In this document: positions 52,303 through 61,031 of the stretch, piece after piece | Layout of the letters: every line of letters starts with the position of its first letter | Numbering within the stretch: the first letter of the stretch is position 1 | Assembly: GCA_913775095.1 (NCBI GenBank) | Contig: CAJYIW010000002.1 | Span: 434,001-498,000, forward strand | From: an uncultured Siphonobacter sp. | Lineage (GTDB): Bacteria > Bacteroidota > Bacteroidia > Cytophagales > Spirosomataceae | Length of the DNA stretch: 64,000 bases | Direction of reading: 5' to 3' | Made by a program: the position numbers and the translations under genes | Notes under the pieces: model-generated | Database searches by the model: none | Told to the model about the DNA's origin: nothing | Seen by the model: the letters and a program-made list of their open reading frames with translations, nothing else

Positions 52303-54018
52303 CTACTTGAGCTTCTCAATCTCCGTTCTCACAAAATTCATCAGACTGGCGATGTGATCTCTGGAAAAATCAAAAGGAATATGGGCCGCTGCGTAGATTT
52401 CTCCCATGGGGCGGGTGTAGCCCAGTTTGAGAGCATTCAGGTAGCCTTCCAGTCCTTTTTTCGGATCTTCCTTATAATTCTTCCAGACGCCAATGGCTCC
52501 TAACTGGGCAATGCCGTATTCAATGTAATAAAACGGAACTTCGTAAATGTGCAACTGCCGTTGCCATTGATAAGCCTTGAAGCGTTCCAGTCCGCTCCAG
52601 TCCGTAATGGTATCACTGAATCGACCAAAGATTTGCAACCATGCCTCGTTACGTTCTTCTATGGAATGCGTAGGATTTTCGTAAATCCAGTGCTGGAAGG
52701 CATCGACTGTGGCTACCCAGGGCAGCGTTTCGATGATATCCTCCAGGTGCTCCAGCTTCGCCCGACGTAAGTCTTCCGGATTCGGGAAGAAGACATCCCA
52801 GTGATCCATCGTGATTAATTCCATACTCATCGAAGCCAGTTCGGCTACTTCGCTGGGCACGTTACGGAAGCTGTTCAGGACTAAATCCCGGGTAACAATG
52901 CTGTGAACGGCGTGACCTCCTTCGTGCAGAATCGTAACCATATCCCGGAGATTGGACGTGGCGTTCATGAAAATAAAAGGCACGCCCGACTCTTCCAGCG
53001 GATAATTATAACCACCCGGAGCCTTGCCCTTGCGGGATTCCAGATCAAAACGACCCATCGTTCGCATAACCCGCAGGTAGCTGCCCAGTTCAGGATCAAG
53101 TCGATCAAAAACTTCGATGGTTTTCGTTAATAAATCTTCTCCGCCCGTGAAGGGCTGGAGGGGAGCTTTTCCCGTGGGGTCAACCAGCTTATCCCAGGGG
53201 CGTAAGTCTGCCGTTTGCAGAGCCTGCTTCCGCTCGGCTGAAATTTCGTTCAGGACGGGCACCACGGTCTGAGCAATGGCATCGTGAAAATGGAAACAAT
53301 CTTCCACGGTATAATCAAAGCGACCCATGGCGGCAAACATGTAATCCCGGAAGTTAGTGAACCCCGCATTCCGGGCGACCTGATGCCGAAGGTCGCGAAG
53401 CTGATTGAGTAGCTCGTCCAGGGCTTCATGATCCTGATAGCGGCGTTCCCAGATGGCTTTCCAGGCTTCTTCCCGTACGTCCCGGTTGGGTTGCATCAGG
53501 AAATCTCCCGCTTTCTGAAGCGTCATTTCTTCCCCGTTCAGGGTAACCGTCATCGCTCCGGCAATGTTACCATACTGACTCTGTAACTGCTGAATCTGGG
53601 TAAAGAGCGGTACATTTTCCGTCCTGAAAATTTCAATCTGCTGACGCATCGCCCGTAGCGTAACGAAATAACCTTCGTCCGTTAATTCCTCTACGTAAGG
53701 ATTCGCGATAGCCTTCTGATCCAGGATATTGGCTAGTTCGGCCCAATGCGGCTGAATGGTTTCATTAAATTCATTAAACGCTGCTACGTAAGCTTCGTTA
53801 CTCGTATCCGTCGTCATGCGAATGTATCGCCAGGCGAAATTTTCGGAGAGATAACTTTCCAGCTCCGAACGATCCTGAAACCAGGTTCGCAATTCGTCGG
53901 CATTCAGAACGAGGCGATCTTTCAGTTCATCAAAATAAGGCTGAACGCTCGTCCAGTCGGTTAGTTCATAAGCAGCAGGCAAAAAAGCCCGTTCTCGCTG
54001 AGGCAGTGACTCGATCAT
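52303..54018 (-). CDS. M3 family oligoendopeptidase
   Basis: Cytoplasmic zinc oligopeptidase of 571 residues, PepF-like branch of M3. The zinc motif is HEGGHAVHS near residue 365, preceded by PFIFMNATSNLRDMVTILHE; EVPFYYIEYGIAQLGAIGVW near 500 is the conserved substrate region. No signal peptide, unlike the Dcp-type enzyme at 41375. It stands alone between repeat-rich gaps. Confidence 0.92.
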   Translation of the reverse strand: MIESLPQRERAFLPAAYELTDWTSVQPYFDELKDRLVLNADELRTWFQDRSELESYLSENFAWRYIRMTTDTSNEAYVAAFNEFNETIQPHWAELANILDQKAIANPYVEELTDEGYFVTLRAMRQQIEIFRTENVPLFTQIQQLQSQYGNIAGAMTVTLNGEEMTLQKAGDFLMQPNRDVREEAWKAIWERRYQDHEALDELLNQLRDLRHQVARNAGFTNFRDYMFAAMGRFDYTVEDCFHFHDAIAQTVVPVLNEISAERKQALQTADLRPWDKLVDPTGKAPLQPFTGGEDLLTKTIEVFDRLDPELGSYLRVMRTMGRFDLESRKGKAPGGYNYPLEESGVPFIFMNATSNLRDMVTILHEGGHAVHSIVTRDLVLNSFRNVPSEVAELASMSMELITMDHWDVFFPNPEDLRRAKLEHLEDIIETLPWVATVDAFQHWIYENPTHSIEERNEAWLQIFGRFSDTITDWSGLERFKAYQWQRQLHIYEVPFYYIEYGIAQLGAIGVWKNYKEDPKKGLEGYLNALKLGYTRPMGEIYAAAHIPFDFSRDHIASLMNFVRTEIEKLK

Positions 54019-54247
54019 GGAAATATGTTTTGAGTTTTGGGTTTAGCGTGATGAGTTCGATAAAACATACTGAATTGATCAGCAAAGTAAGGAATTTGGC
54101 TAACCGCCATTAACCCTGAACGCCCAACTCTAAACCCCAAACGTTAGATTAACTAACAAAACCTGCCTTCAATCTAAGGCATTTGGGAGGAATTTAGAAC
54201 AAAAAATTCTTTTCTTTGACTCACTTAAACCTCTAGCTATTGATCAA
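54019..54247. other. Divergent intergenic region with GGGTTTAG-type arms
   Basis: TGAGTTTTGGGTTTAG (54030-54045) and CTCTAAACCCCAAACG (54128-54143) are near-inverse complements about 85 bp apart, using the same unit as the heptamer array at 52030. TTTCTTTG upstream of the GntP gene is a weak -7 match. Confidence 0.5.
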
Positions 54248-55555
54248 ATGCCTCTTATTCTGACCTTTCTGGCCATTGCTTTACTCATTTTTTTTATCGC
54301 CTATGTTCGGCTGGACACCTTCCTGTCCTTTCTCATCATTTGCATCGGACTTGGTCTGGCCAGTGGAATGGAAGTGGCCGCCGTGGGCCAGGCCATTAAA
54401 AAAGGCATTGGTGACACGCTGGGTGATCTGGTATTAATTGTTGGTTTCGGAGCAATGCTGGGAAAACTGGTGGCCGAAAGCGGAGCTGCCCAGCGGATTA
54501 CGGATGCCATAGTTCAGGTTTTCGGAAAGAAAAACCTACCCTGGGGCATGGCTCTGGCGGGTTTCGTCATTGGGATTCCGCTGTTCTATAATGCCGGTTT
54601 CGTCATTGTTTTTCCTTTAATTGTGGCCGTTTCGGTTTCGGCCCGGGTTCCTATTTTAACCGTTGGTATTCCGATGTTATCCGCCTTGTCGGTAGCTCAT
54701 GGATACTTACCACCGCACCCTTCGCCAGCGGCCATTGCCAGCCGGTTTAATGCGGACTTAGGTAAGGTCTTGTTGTACGGAATCGCTATTGCCATTCCAG
54801 CCATTGCCATTGCCGGACCGATTTTCGGGCGAACCTTAAAAAAATATAATCCGGTACTGGATCCCGATTTATTATCCGTCAAAAAGATGGCCGCCGAAGA
54901 ATTACCCGGTCTGGGCGTAAGTCTGTTTACAGCCTTATTGCCCGTTCTTCTCCTGGCTCTGACCACTATTTTTCGTCCTTATCTACCCCCTAATCCCGTT
55001 ATTCAACTCATTAGTGAGCCCTATTTTGGCATGTTTCTTTCGGTGCTGGTAGCCATGTACACCCTGGGTATCGCCCGGGGAAAAACCATGAAGCAGGTTA
55101 CGGGCCAGCTCGAAGACGCTTTCAAGGGCTGCTCGGTTATTCTGTTGGTGGTTGCGGGAGCTTCGGCTCTGAAGGAAATCATGCAGGCGGCCGGAATCAG
55201 TAACTACCTTGGCGAGCAGCTTCGGATGTTACCCATTGCACCGCTGGTGCTGGGCTGGCTCATTGCCGGGTTAATCCGCATTTGCGTCGGGTCGGCTACG
55301 GTAGCCGGGTTAACAGCAGTGGGTTTGGTAGCTCCCATCCTGGTAGCTCGTCCGGATGTTTCGCCGGAGTTAATGGTATTGTCCATCGGAGCGGGCAGTT
55401 TGATGTGTTCTCACTTTAACGACGGTGGATTCTGGTTATATAAGGAGTATTTCAATCTTAGTATTAAGGAAACGCTTAAAACCTGGACCGTCATGGAAAC
55501 GCTGGTGGCGATTATTGGTCTTTTCGGCGTGTTAGTGCTGGATGCGTTTATTTAA
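54248..55555 (+). CDS. GntP family permease
   Basis: Proton-linked permease of the gluconate:H+ symporter family, 435 residues, about 12 membrane helices. Seen: VGFGAMLGKLVAESGAAQRI, GFVIGIPLFYNAGFVIVFPL, HGYLPPHPSPAAIASRFNAD and SHFNDGGFWLYKEYFN, all family motifs. Usual substrates are gluconate, fructuronate or D-serine. The next gene encodes a D-threonine-aldolase-like enzyme, so a D-hydroxy amino acid is a reasonable guess here. Confidence 0.92.
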   Translation: MPLILTFLAIALLIFFIAYVRLDTFLSFLIICIGLGLASGMEVAAVGQAIKKGIGDTLGDLVLIVGFGAMLGKLVAESGAAQRITDAIVQVFGKKNLPWGMALAGFVIGIPLFYNAGFVIVFPLIVAVSVSARVPILTVGIPMLSALSVAHGYLPPHPSPAAIASRFNADLGKVLLYGIAIAIPAIAIAGPIFGRTLKKYNPVLDPDLLSVKKMAAEELPGLGVSLFTALLPVLLLALTTIFRPYLPPNPVIQLISEPYFGMFLSVLVAMYTLGIARGKTMKQVTGQLEDAFKGCSVILLVVAGASALKEIMQAAGISNYLGEQLRMLPIAPLVLGWLIAGLIRICVGSATVAGLTAVGLVAPILVARPDVSPELMVLSIGAGSLMCSHFNDGGFWLYKEYFNLSIKETLKTWTVMETLVAIIGLFGVLVLDAFI

Positions 55556-55659
55556 GTTATTGGTTGATCGTTGTTGGTTAGTAGTCATTTACAAAATAAA
55601 GGCGGGGTTCATTTACTCCAAACCGCCGTGGCGGCCGTTTCATTATTCCCATATCATTC

Positions 55660-56745
55660 ATGGAAGATTGGTTTTCCCTGCAAAATCCCGATTCGGTAGC
55701 ATCACCCGGAATCGTGTTTTATCGCGATCGTATCCGTAGAAATATTGCCATCATGGTAGCCATCGCAGGAAGCCCCGAGCGATTGGTGCCGCACACGAAA
55801 ACTCACAAAACAGTCGAAATTCTCAAGATGCAGCTGGAGGTGGGTATTACCAAATTCAAAGTATCTACTCTGGCTGAAGCGGAAATGGCGGCTTTGGCGG
55901 GTGCTCCCTGGGTGTTGTTAGCCTATCCGCTGGTGGGTCCCAACATCGCTCGTTTTTACGAGCTCATGCAGAAGTATCCCGAAACGCAATTTGCAGCGTT
56001 GGTGGACAACATCGCCGCCGCGGATACGATTCATTCGTTTTTTCAACATCAGAAGGCTCTGCTTTTCATTGATGTAAACAATGGCATGAACCGCACGGGG
56101 GCTGAAGCAGAAGCCTTACCCGCTCTGGTTGAGCACATTGAATCCTTGTCGAACCTGGAGCTGAAGGGTCTGCATATTTACGACGGGCACCTCCGTAATC
56201 CGGATTTTGAAGATCGTAAAGTAGAAGTGAATGAAGCGTACGAACGGGTAATGGCAGCGATTGAACCCCGGGGAGACTGGATGATTATTACCGGTGGAAC
56301 GCCGTCATTTACGGTTCATGCCCTGCGGGAAAACAGTTATTTAAGCCCGGGAACCTGCCTGCTCTGGGATTGGGGGTATGACGATTTACTCGAAGAACAG
56401 CCCTTCGAATGGGCAGCCGTGATTCTCACCCGGGTCGTGTCCAAACCCACGGAAGGAATCGTTACGATTGATTTGGGACATAAAGCCGTAGCCGCTGAAA
56501 ATCCGGTGGACCGGCGGGTAAAATTCCTGAACCTGGTGGATTATGAACTGATCGGTCAAAGTGAAGAGCACGGGGTTTTAAAAGTATCCAGTTGGGAATC
56601 GCTTCAGATAGGCGATGTGCTATACGCCATTCCTTACCACGTGTGCCCAACGGTTGCTCTGCACGAAACGGCTACAGTGGTGGAAGAAGGACAGGTCGTT
56701 GACGAATGGAATATCCTGTCGAGAAAACGAAAAATTACGGTTTAG
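55660..56745 (+). CDS. D-threonine aldolase-like PLP enzyme (alanine racemase fold III)
   Basis: PLP enzyme of the D-threonine aldolase / D-serine dehydratase group, 361 residues. The PLP lysine is Lys47 in VPHTKTHKTVEI; IDVNNGMNRTGAEAEALPAL and GLHIYDGHLRN follow; IITGGTPSF binds the phosphate; PYHVCPTVALHETA near 330 holds the metal-site His and Cys of the group. Expected reactions are retro-aldol cleavage of D-threonine-type or dehydration of D-serine-type substrates. It starts 104 bp after the GntP permease gene. Confidence 0.88.
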   Translation: MEDWFSLQNPDSVASPGIVFYRDRIRRNIAIMVAIAGSPERLVPHTKTHKTVEILKMQLEVGITKFKVSTLAEAEMAALAGAPWVLLAYPLVGPNIARFYELMQKYPETQFAALVDNIAAADTIHSFFQHQKALLFIDVNNGMNRTGAEAEALPALVEHIESLSNLELKGLHIYDGHLRNPDFEDRKVEVNEAYERVMAAIEPRGDWMIITGGTPSFTVHALRENSYLSPGTCLLWDWGYDDLLEEQPFEWAAVILTRVVSKPTEGIVTIDLGHKAVAAENPVDRRVKFLNLVDYELIGQSEEHGVLKVSSWESLQIGDVLYAIPYHVCPTVALHETATVVEEGQVVDEWNILSRKRKITV

Positions 56746-56988
56746 CCGTAAAAGGATGATCCCTTGAAAGGTTCAGTTCAGTAATGGGCCGGGCCTTATT
56801 TTTTTACCCTGGGAGGCAGTTTTGGGTTACCTTGAAATGGTTTCATCTTCCGGCTGAAACGCGATCAATGGACGTCTCTACGGAATTACATACGATAAAT
56901 CACCTCTGTTATCGTTTCTAATAGGATTAGTTCATTACTGGCTGGAATTGATTTTTCAGCGTATTCAGGTCTATAAAATTGAAAACCT

Positions 56989-57942
56989 ATGCAAAAGAGA
57001 CAATTAGGAAAATCAGCGATTGAAATTGCACCGCTGATTTTTGGAGGTAACGTGTTTGGCTGGACCATTGACGAAGCAAAATCCTTTCAGTTACTGGATG
57101 CCTTCGTAGCTGCCGGATTTGATTGCATTGACACGGCGGATGTGTATTCCCGCTGGGTACCGGGTAACATTGGCGGAGAATCGGAAACTATTATTGGGAA
57201 ATGGCATCAGGCCCGGGGCAACCGCGACAAACTGGTGATTGCTACCAAGATTGGAGCGGATAATGGAAAAGGCCAGCCTGATGTGAGTAAGGCTTACATT
57301 TTGAAAGGGGTGGAGGACTCGCTCCGTCGCTTACAAACGGACTATATCGATTTATATCAAACGCATTACGACAACGAGGCAACGCCCGTGGAGGAAACGC
57401 TTGAAGCGTATGATCAGTTGGTACGAGAAGGAAAAGTACGAATTATCGGTACGTCCAATATGAGTCCTGAACGGTTGAAAGCTTCGCTGGAAGCCAGTGA
57501 GAAATACGGCTACCCGAGGTACGAAACCCTCCAGCCGCATTACAATCTGGTCGAGCGGGAAGACTATGAGAAAGACTACGAACCCATCGTTCTTGAACAC
57601 CAGCTCAGCACCATCAATTATTACGCTCTGGCGAGTGGATTTCTGACCGGGAAATACCGTTCTGAAGCAGATCTGAACAAGAGTCAGCGGGGTCAGGGCG
57701 TAAAAAAATACCTGAACGATCAGGGTCTGAGCGTTTTAAGTGTCCTGGATGAACTGGCTAAGGAATATAACGTAAGTCCGGCCGCTATTTCGCTGGCCTG
57801 GCTCATCGCCCGTCCGTCGGTGGCGGCTCCCATTGCCAGTGCGACCAGCGATAACCAGCTTCAGTCTTTCCGGGAGGCGGTGCGTATTTCGCTGAGCCCG
57901 GAAACCATCGAAAAATTAGATCAGGCGAGTCACTGGAAGTAA
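56989..57942 (+). CDS. Aldo/keto reductase
   Basis: NADPH-dependent oxidoreductase of the AKR superfamily, 317 residues, YajO/IolS-like. The catalytic tetrad is visible as Asp and Tyr in DCIDTADVYSRW, Lys in LVIATKIGAD and His in DLYQTHYDNE. GTSNMSPERLKASLE and the C-terminal PIASATSDNQLQSFREA cofactor site are intact. Substrate unknown. Transcribed in the direction of the D-threonine-aldolase-like gene but 243 bp away. Confidence 0.92.
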   Translation: MQKRQLGKSAIEIAPLIFGGNVFGWTIDEAKSFQLLDAFVAAGFDCIDTADVYSRWVPGNIGGESETIIGKWHQARGNRDKLVIATKIGADNGKGQPDVSKAYILKGVEDSLRRLQTDYIDLYQTHYDNEATPVEETLEAYDQLVREGKVRIIGTSNMSPERLKASLEASEKYGYPRYETLQPHYNLVEREDYEKDYEPIVLEHQLSTINYYALASGFLTGKYRSEADLNKSQRGQGVKKYLNDQGLSVLSVLDELAKEYNVSPAAISLAWLIARPSVAAPIASATSDNQLQSFREAVRISLSPETIEKLDQASHWK

Positions 57943-57990
57943 CTCATTCCGGCACTCCAATGAACGCAGATGGGCCTGACCTGTCTGCGT

Positions 57991-58335
57991 TTATTTTTTG
58001 GTGAAGGTATACGCCCAATACATTAAAACGAGCTGAAACGGAAGCCGGCCCCACAAAATCCAGGCGGGAGTATGGGAAAACTTACCCGAAACCGCCATGT
58101 ACCAGTTTGCGGGAAAAACGGCAATCAGTAGCAGAATAATGCCCCAAGCGGCCCAGACTCTGACCGACGGCAGCAGTACCGCCAGACCCAGCAGTACTTC
58201 AGCCACCCCGCTAAGATACACCAGCGTCAGGGGAGCGGGCAGGTAAGGAGGCATGATGCGAACGTATGTCTCCGGACGCACAAAATGCAGGATTCCGGCG
58301 ATGACATACAACAGAGACATCAGATAAAGACTCAT
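57991..58335 (-). CDS. DoxX-like membrane protein
   Basis: Four-helix membrane protein of 114 residues of the DoxX family: YLMSLLYVIAGILHFVRPET, PPYLPAPLTLVYLSGVAEVL, LGLAVLLPSVRVWAAWGIIL. Role unknown; some relatives take part in redox homeostasis. It lies after the ECF sigma gene on the same strand (49-bp gap) and could be its target or partner, which is inference. Confidence 0.82.
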   Translation of the reverse strand: MSLYLMSLLYVIAGILHFVRPETYVRIMPPYLPAPLTLVYLSGVAEVLLGLAVLLPSVRVWAAWGIILLLIAVFPANWYMAVSGKFSHTPAWILWGRLPFQLVLMYWAYTFTKK

Positions 58336-58384
58336 CAGCAGATCTTTATCGATAAAGTAGATAAGGTTGAAGGTTGTTTAATCG

Positions 58385-59008
58385 TTACCTTGATTTTCTT
58401 CGAAAAACCTGATACTTATATCCCGCCAGAATGGCCTGATTGCGTAGGTGCGTAACCGAAAGCTGAACGGCGTTCACCACCGATTGGTACCGAAGGCCGG
58501 TATTCTCGGAAATTTCTTCGATGGACTGACCATCACGGTAGCGTAATTCCATAACCTGACGTTTGCGACGCGGCAGAGTACTGAGCGATTTCGTAGCGAA
58601 ACTTTGCCAGGAAAAATCCATTTCTTTTTCGATCAGGCGGCTTTCGGGGCAATCTTCCACGGGTATATCCATGCCTTCGAGTTCCTGATTCAGCGAAATA
58701 TGGTTAGCCGGCAAAAGTTTCAGAATCTGATTGCGAAGCGAAAATTTCAGGTAAGGCGTTACCAGAGCGTTTCGGTTCAGATTCTGGCGGTGTTGCCAGA
58801 TCCACAGGAATAAATCCTGGATGGCGTCTTCCACCATGGCCGCATCCGTAAAGCGTCTCAGTGCCCAGGATCGCAGGGGACGATAATGCCGACGATATAA
58901 AATGCCCCAGGCCTCAGCATCGCCGTCCAGTAAGGCATTCCATAAAATTTGGTCAGAGTAAGTAGACACGGTACTGTATCGGGTTAGAGAGCTCGTTTTA
59001 CCTAACAA
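58385..59008 (-). CDS. ECF RNA polymerase sigma factor (second)
   Basis: Alternative sigma factor of 207 residues: region 2 WGILYRRHYRPLRSWALRRF and EDAIQDLFLWIWQHRQNL; region 4 LPRRKRQVMELRYRDGQSIE then EISENTGLRYQSVVNAVQLS. It looks like the FecI/SusC-associated ECF type of Bacteroidota but has no FecR-like anti-sigma or TonB receptor gene next to it. Divergent from the AraC regulator over 105 bp. Confidence 0.9.
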   Translation of the reverse strand: MLGKTSSLTRYSTVSTYSDQILWNALLDGDAEAWGILYRRHYRPLRSWALRRFTDAAMVEDAIQDLFLWIWQHRQNLNRNALVTPYLKFSLRNQILKLLPANHISLNQELEGMDIPVEDCPESRLIEKEMDFSWQSFATKSLSTLPRRKRQVMELRYRDGQSIEEISENTGLRYQSVVNAVQLSVTHLRNQAILAGYKYQVFRRKSR

Positions 59009-59061
59009 AATTGGGTAATTGACTAATGCAAAACTTACCAGAGCTTGTCTTGAATTGATAC

Positions 59062-59069
59062 TATATTTG
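59062..59069 (+). promoter_or_regulatory. -7 box TATATTTG for the AraC regulator
   Basis: Perfect TAnnTTTG, 44 bp before the ATG at 59114. Confidence 0.6.
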
Positions 59070-59113
59070 CATGATACGAGTAATTGTCAGACAGTATTTG
59101 AAAACTATGCATC

Positions 59114-59983
59114 ATGAAGCCCGTTTATCACAAGTTTAACTTTGAAGGAAATACGTCCTTCGGACTGCGGCAGGTGGTGGAACCGTATTTCTATAACCGC
59201 TGGCATTATCATCCGGAGCTTGAAATTACCTGGGTTCAGCAGGGAACGGGAACGCGGCTCGTAGGGGATCACGTCGAGGCTTTTGAAAGTGGAGAGTTAA
59301 TTCTGCTGGGAGCCAATGTGCCGCACCTCTGGCGGTCAGACGAGGCGTATTTCCAGGCGGACAATGCAGAGCTGTGCAGTTCTTTATCCATCCATTTTGC
59401 GGAAGACTTTGCGGGCAGGGAATTCACCCGGCTTCCCGAAACCAAACCCCTGCGGGACTTATTTCAAAAAGCTCAGTGCGGTCTGAAAGTTACGGGGGAC
59501 ACCCGGGAACAGATTCAGCAGCGAATGCTGGAATTTACGGGCCAGGACGATCTGTATCAATTGCTGAGCCTGCTGGACATGCTCAGAGTGCTGGCCTTAT
59601 CGAAAGACCTGATTCCGCTGGCTAGTGTAGGGTACGCCGTCCCCGTGGATGGCAGTGATACCGAACGGCTGGCCAAGATTTACCATTATACCTTTACCCA
59701 TTTCTCCCGAAAAATTACCCTGGAAGACATCGCGGAAGAAGTGGCCCTGAACCCCCATTCCTTTTGTCGGTACTTTAAAAGTCGGGTACGTAAAACCTAT
59801 ACCCAGTTTTTGTCAGAGGTACGGATTGGGCAGGCTTGTAAGATATTGATTTCCGGCGACTTACCCGTTGCTCAGGTCTGTTACGAAAGCGGTTACGCCA
59901 ATTTTTCGCATTTCAACCGCCATTTCAAACGCATCACCGGGTTAACTCCCGTAGAATACCGCCGGGCTTATCAGAAGGGGTAA
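59114..59983 (+). CDS. AraC family transcription regulator with cupin domain
   Basis: DNA-binding regulator of 289 residues. Residues 1-110 form a cupin sensor (RWHYHPELEITWVQQGTGTR, GELILLGANVPHLW); residues 190-289 hold two AraC HTH motifs (ITLEDIAEEVALNPHSFCRY; VAQVCYESGYANFSHFNRHF) ending in the typical ITGLTPVEYRR. Such proteins often sense a sugar. Target genes are not obvious; the divergent sigma gene is one candidate. Confidence 0.93.
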   Translation: MKPVYHKFNFEGNTSFGLRQVVEPYFYNRWHYHPELEITWVQQGTGTRLVGDHVEAFESGELILLGANVPHLWRSDEAYFQADNAELCSSLSIHFAEDFAGREFTRLPETKPLRDLFQKAQCGLKVTGDTREQIQQRMLEFTGQDDLYQLLSLLDMLRVLALSKDLIPLASVGYAVPVDGSDTERLAKIYHYTFTHFSRKITLEDIAEEVALNPHSFCRYFKSRVRKTYTQFLSEVRIGQACKILISGDLPVAQVCYESGYANFSHFNRHFKRITGLTPVEYRRAYQKG

Positions 59984-60098
59984 GGTTGGCTCGTTTAAAA
60001 GGCTTAAACGGTGTCCTGCTGGATTTTAAATTCAAAAGCCTTCGCCCTTGCGGTGGGAGCAGCAATTGGATATCAGTCAATCTAAATGGTACTATGCA

Positions 60099-60356
60099 TC
60101 ATAGATTGGCATTTCTACGACTGATTTCTGTTTTAAGATTCTTTACGTTCTGGGCATTTCTGGAGCCAATCAGAGCAGCGAAAGCCAGTAAAGCAATAGT
60201 CAGGAAAAAGCCTTTTTTATGAGTCGCTGCGTAAATGACAATACCCACTATAAATCCGATGCCTACCGCAGTGATGATCTTTTGCGATTTCATTCTTTTC
60301 TCTTCCAAAGCTAATTCTTCGGTCGTCATTTGAGAGTAATTTTTAGGTGAAAGCAT
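60099..60356 (-). CDS. Small two-helix membrane protein
   Basis: Hypothetical, 85 residues: a charged N-terminus with a short helix (MTTEELALEEKRMKSQKI), two hydrophobic segments (ITAVGIGFIVGIVIYAA; GFFLTIALLAFAALIGS) and a charged tail. This arrangement is common in small Bacteroidota membrane proteins. Function unknown. The 115 bp before it on the plus strand holds only a CGTTTAA/TTAAACG palindrome (59993-60009). Confidence 0.65.
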   Translation of the reverse strand: MLSPKNYSQMTTEELALEEKRMKSQKIITAVGIGFIVGIVIYAATHKKGFFLTIALLAFAALIGSRNAQNVKNLKTEISRRNANL

Positions 60357-60456
60357 GGTAAGGAGGTTTTAAAACTACGTTATAGGAGTCAATGGTGTTT
60401 ATAGGAATGAAATGGGTAAAGCAGGTGCCCGTTCCGTTCTGATAATGATGGCGTAC

Positions 60457-60828
60457 CTACGCTTCAGGAGTGGATTCCCACAGCTCAATTTTATTATCTT
60501 CAGGATCAAGAATCCAGGCAAATTTGCCGTAGTCGTACACTTCCATTTCACCGACCAAGGTTACGCCTTCTTCCCGGAGAACGTTTACCAACGCTTCCAG
60601 ATCAGCCACCCGAAAATTGAGCATAAATCCTTTCGGCGAGGGATCAAAATAGGTGGTGTCTTCAGCAAATGGACTCCAGGTAATACTTCCTTTCTGCTGG
60701 TCCGGTCCTTCAAAAGTGGCTCCGTATGCATGGGTATCGAAGCCCAGATGCTGCTTATACCAGTTACGCATGGCCTGTGGATCTTTCGTTTTAAAGAAGA
60801 TACCACCTATACCCATTACTCGCTTCAT
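60457..60828 (-). CDS. VOC family protein (glyoxalase/bleomycin resistance fold)
   Basis: Single VOC-type protein of 123 residues with two beta-alpha-beta-beta-beta modules: GIGGIFFKTKDPQAMRNWYK, then FMLNFRVADLEALVNVLREE and AWILDPEDNKIELWE, the last holding the usual metal-ligand Glu. Function of the family is broad; no substrate can be named. The start ATG is 60828. Confidence 0.85.
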   Translation of the reverse strand: MKRVMGIGGIFFKTKDPQAMRNWYKQHLGFDTHAYGATFEGPDQQKGSITWSPFAEDTTYFDPSPKGFMLNFRVADLEALVNVLREEGVTLVGEMEVYDYGKFAWILDPEDNKIELWESTPEA

Positions 60829-60976
60829 AGCATTTGATGATTAAGTAGGACTGAGCTGAAAATGCAGGAGTAACGAAGATAATGATTACCGATACCCGTA
60901 AAGCAGATAACCCGGAAAACTTACCAGGAATGATGGCAATCCCACTGGAAATAGAAAACGGTCAACTGGAAACTAA

Positions 60977-61010
60977 AAAAAGCCGCACCCCTCGCGAGGT
61001 ACGGCTTTGC
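60977..61010 (-). terminator. Terminator of the DUF6600-like gene
   Basis: AAAGCCG / CGGCTTT outer stem with an inner CCTCGCGAGG palindrome; T7 follows when read on the minus strand. Confidence 0.8.
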
Positions 61011-61031
61011 GGCAATAAACGAATCATCGGT

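Noticed and set aside
60412-60837. 141-residue frame on the plus strand
   Set aside because: Antisense to the VOC gene, whose fold and start are convincing.
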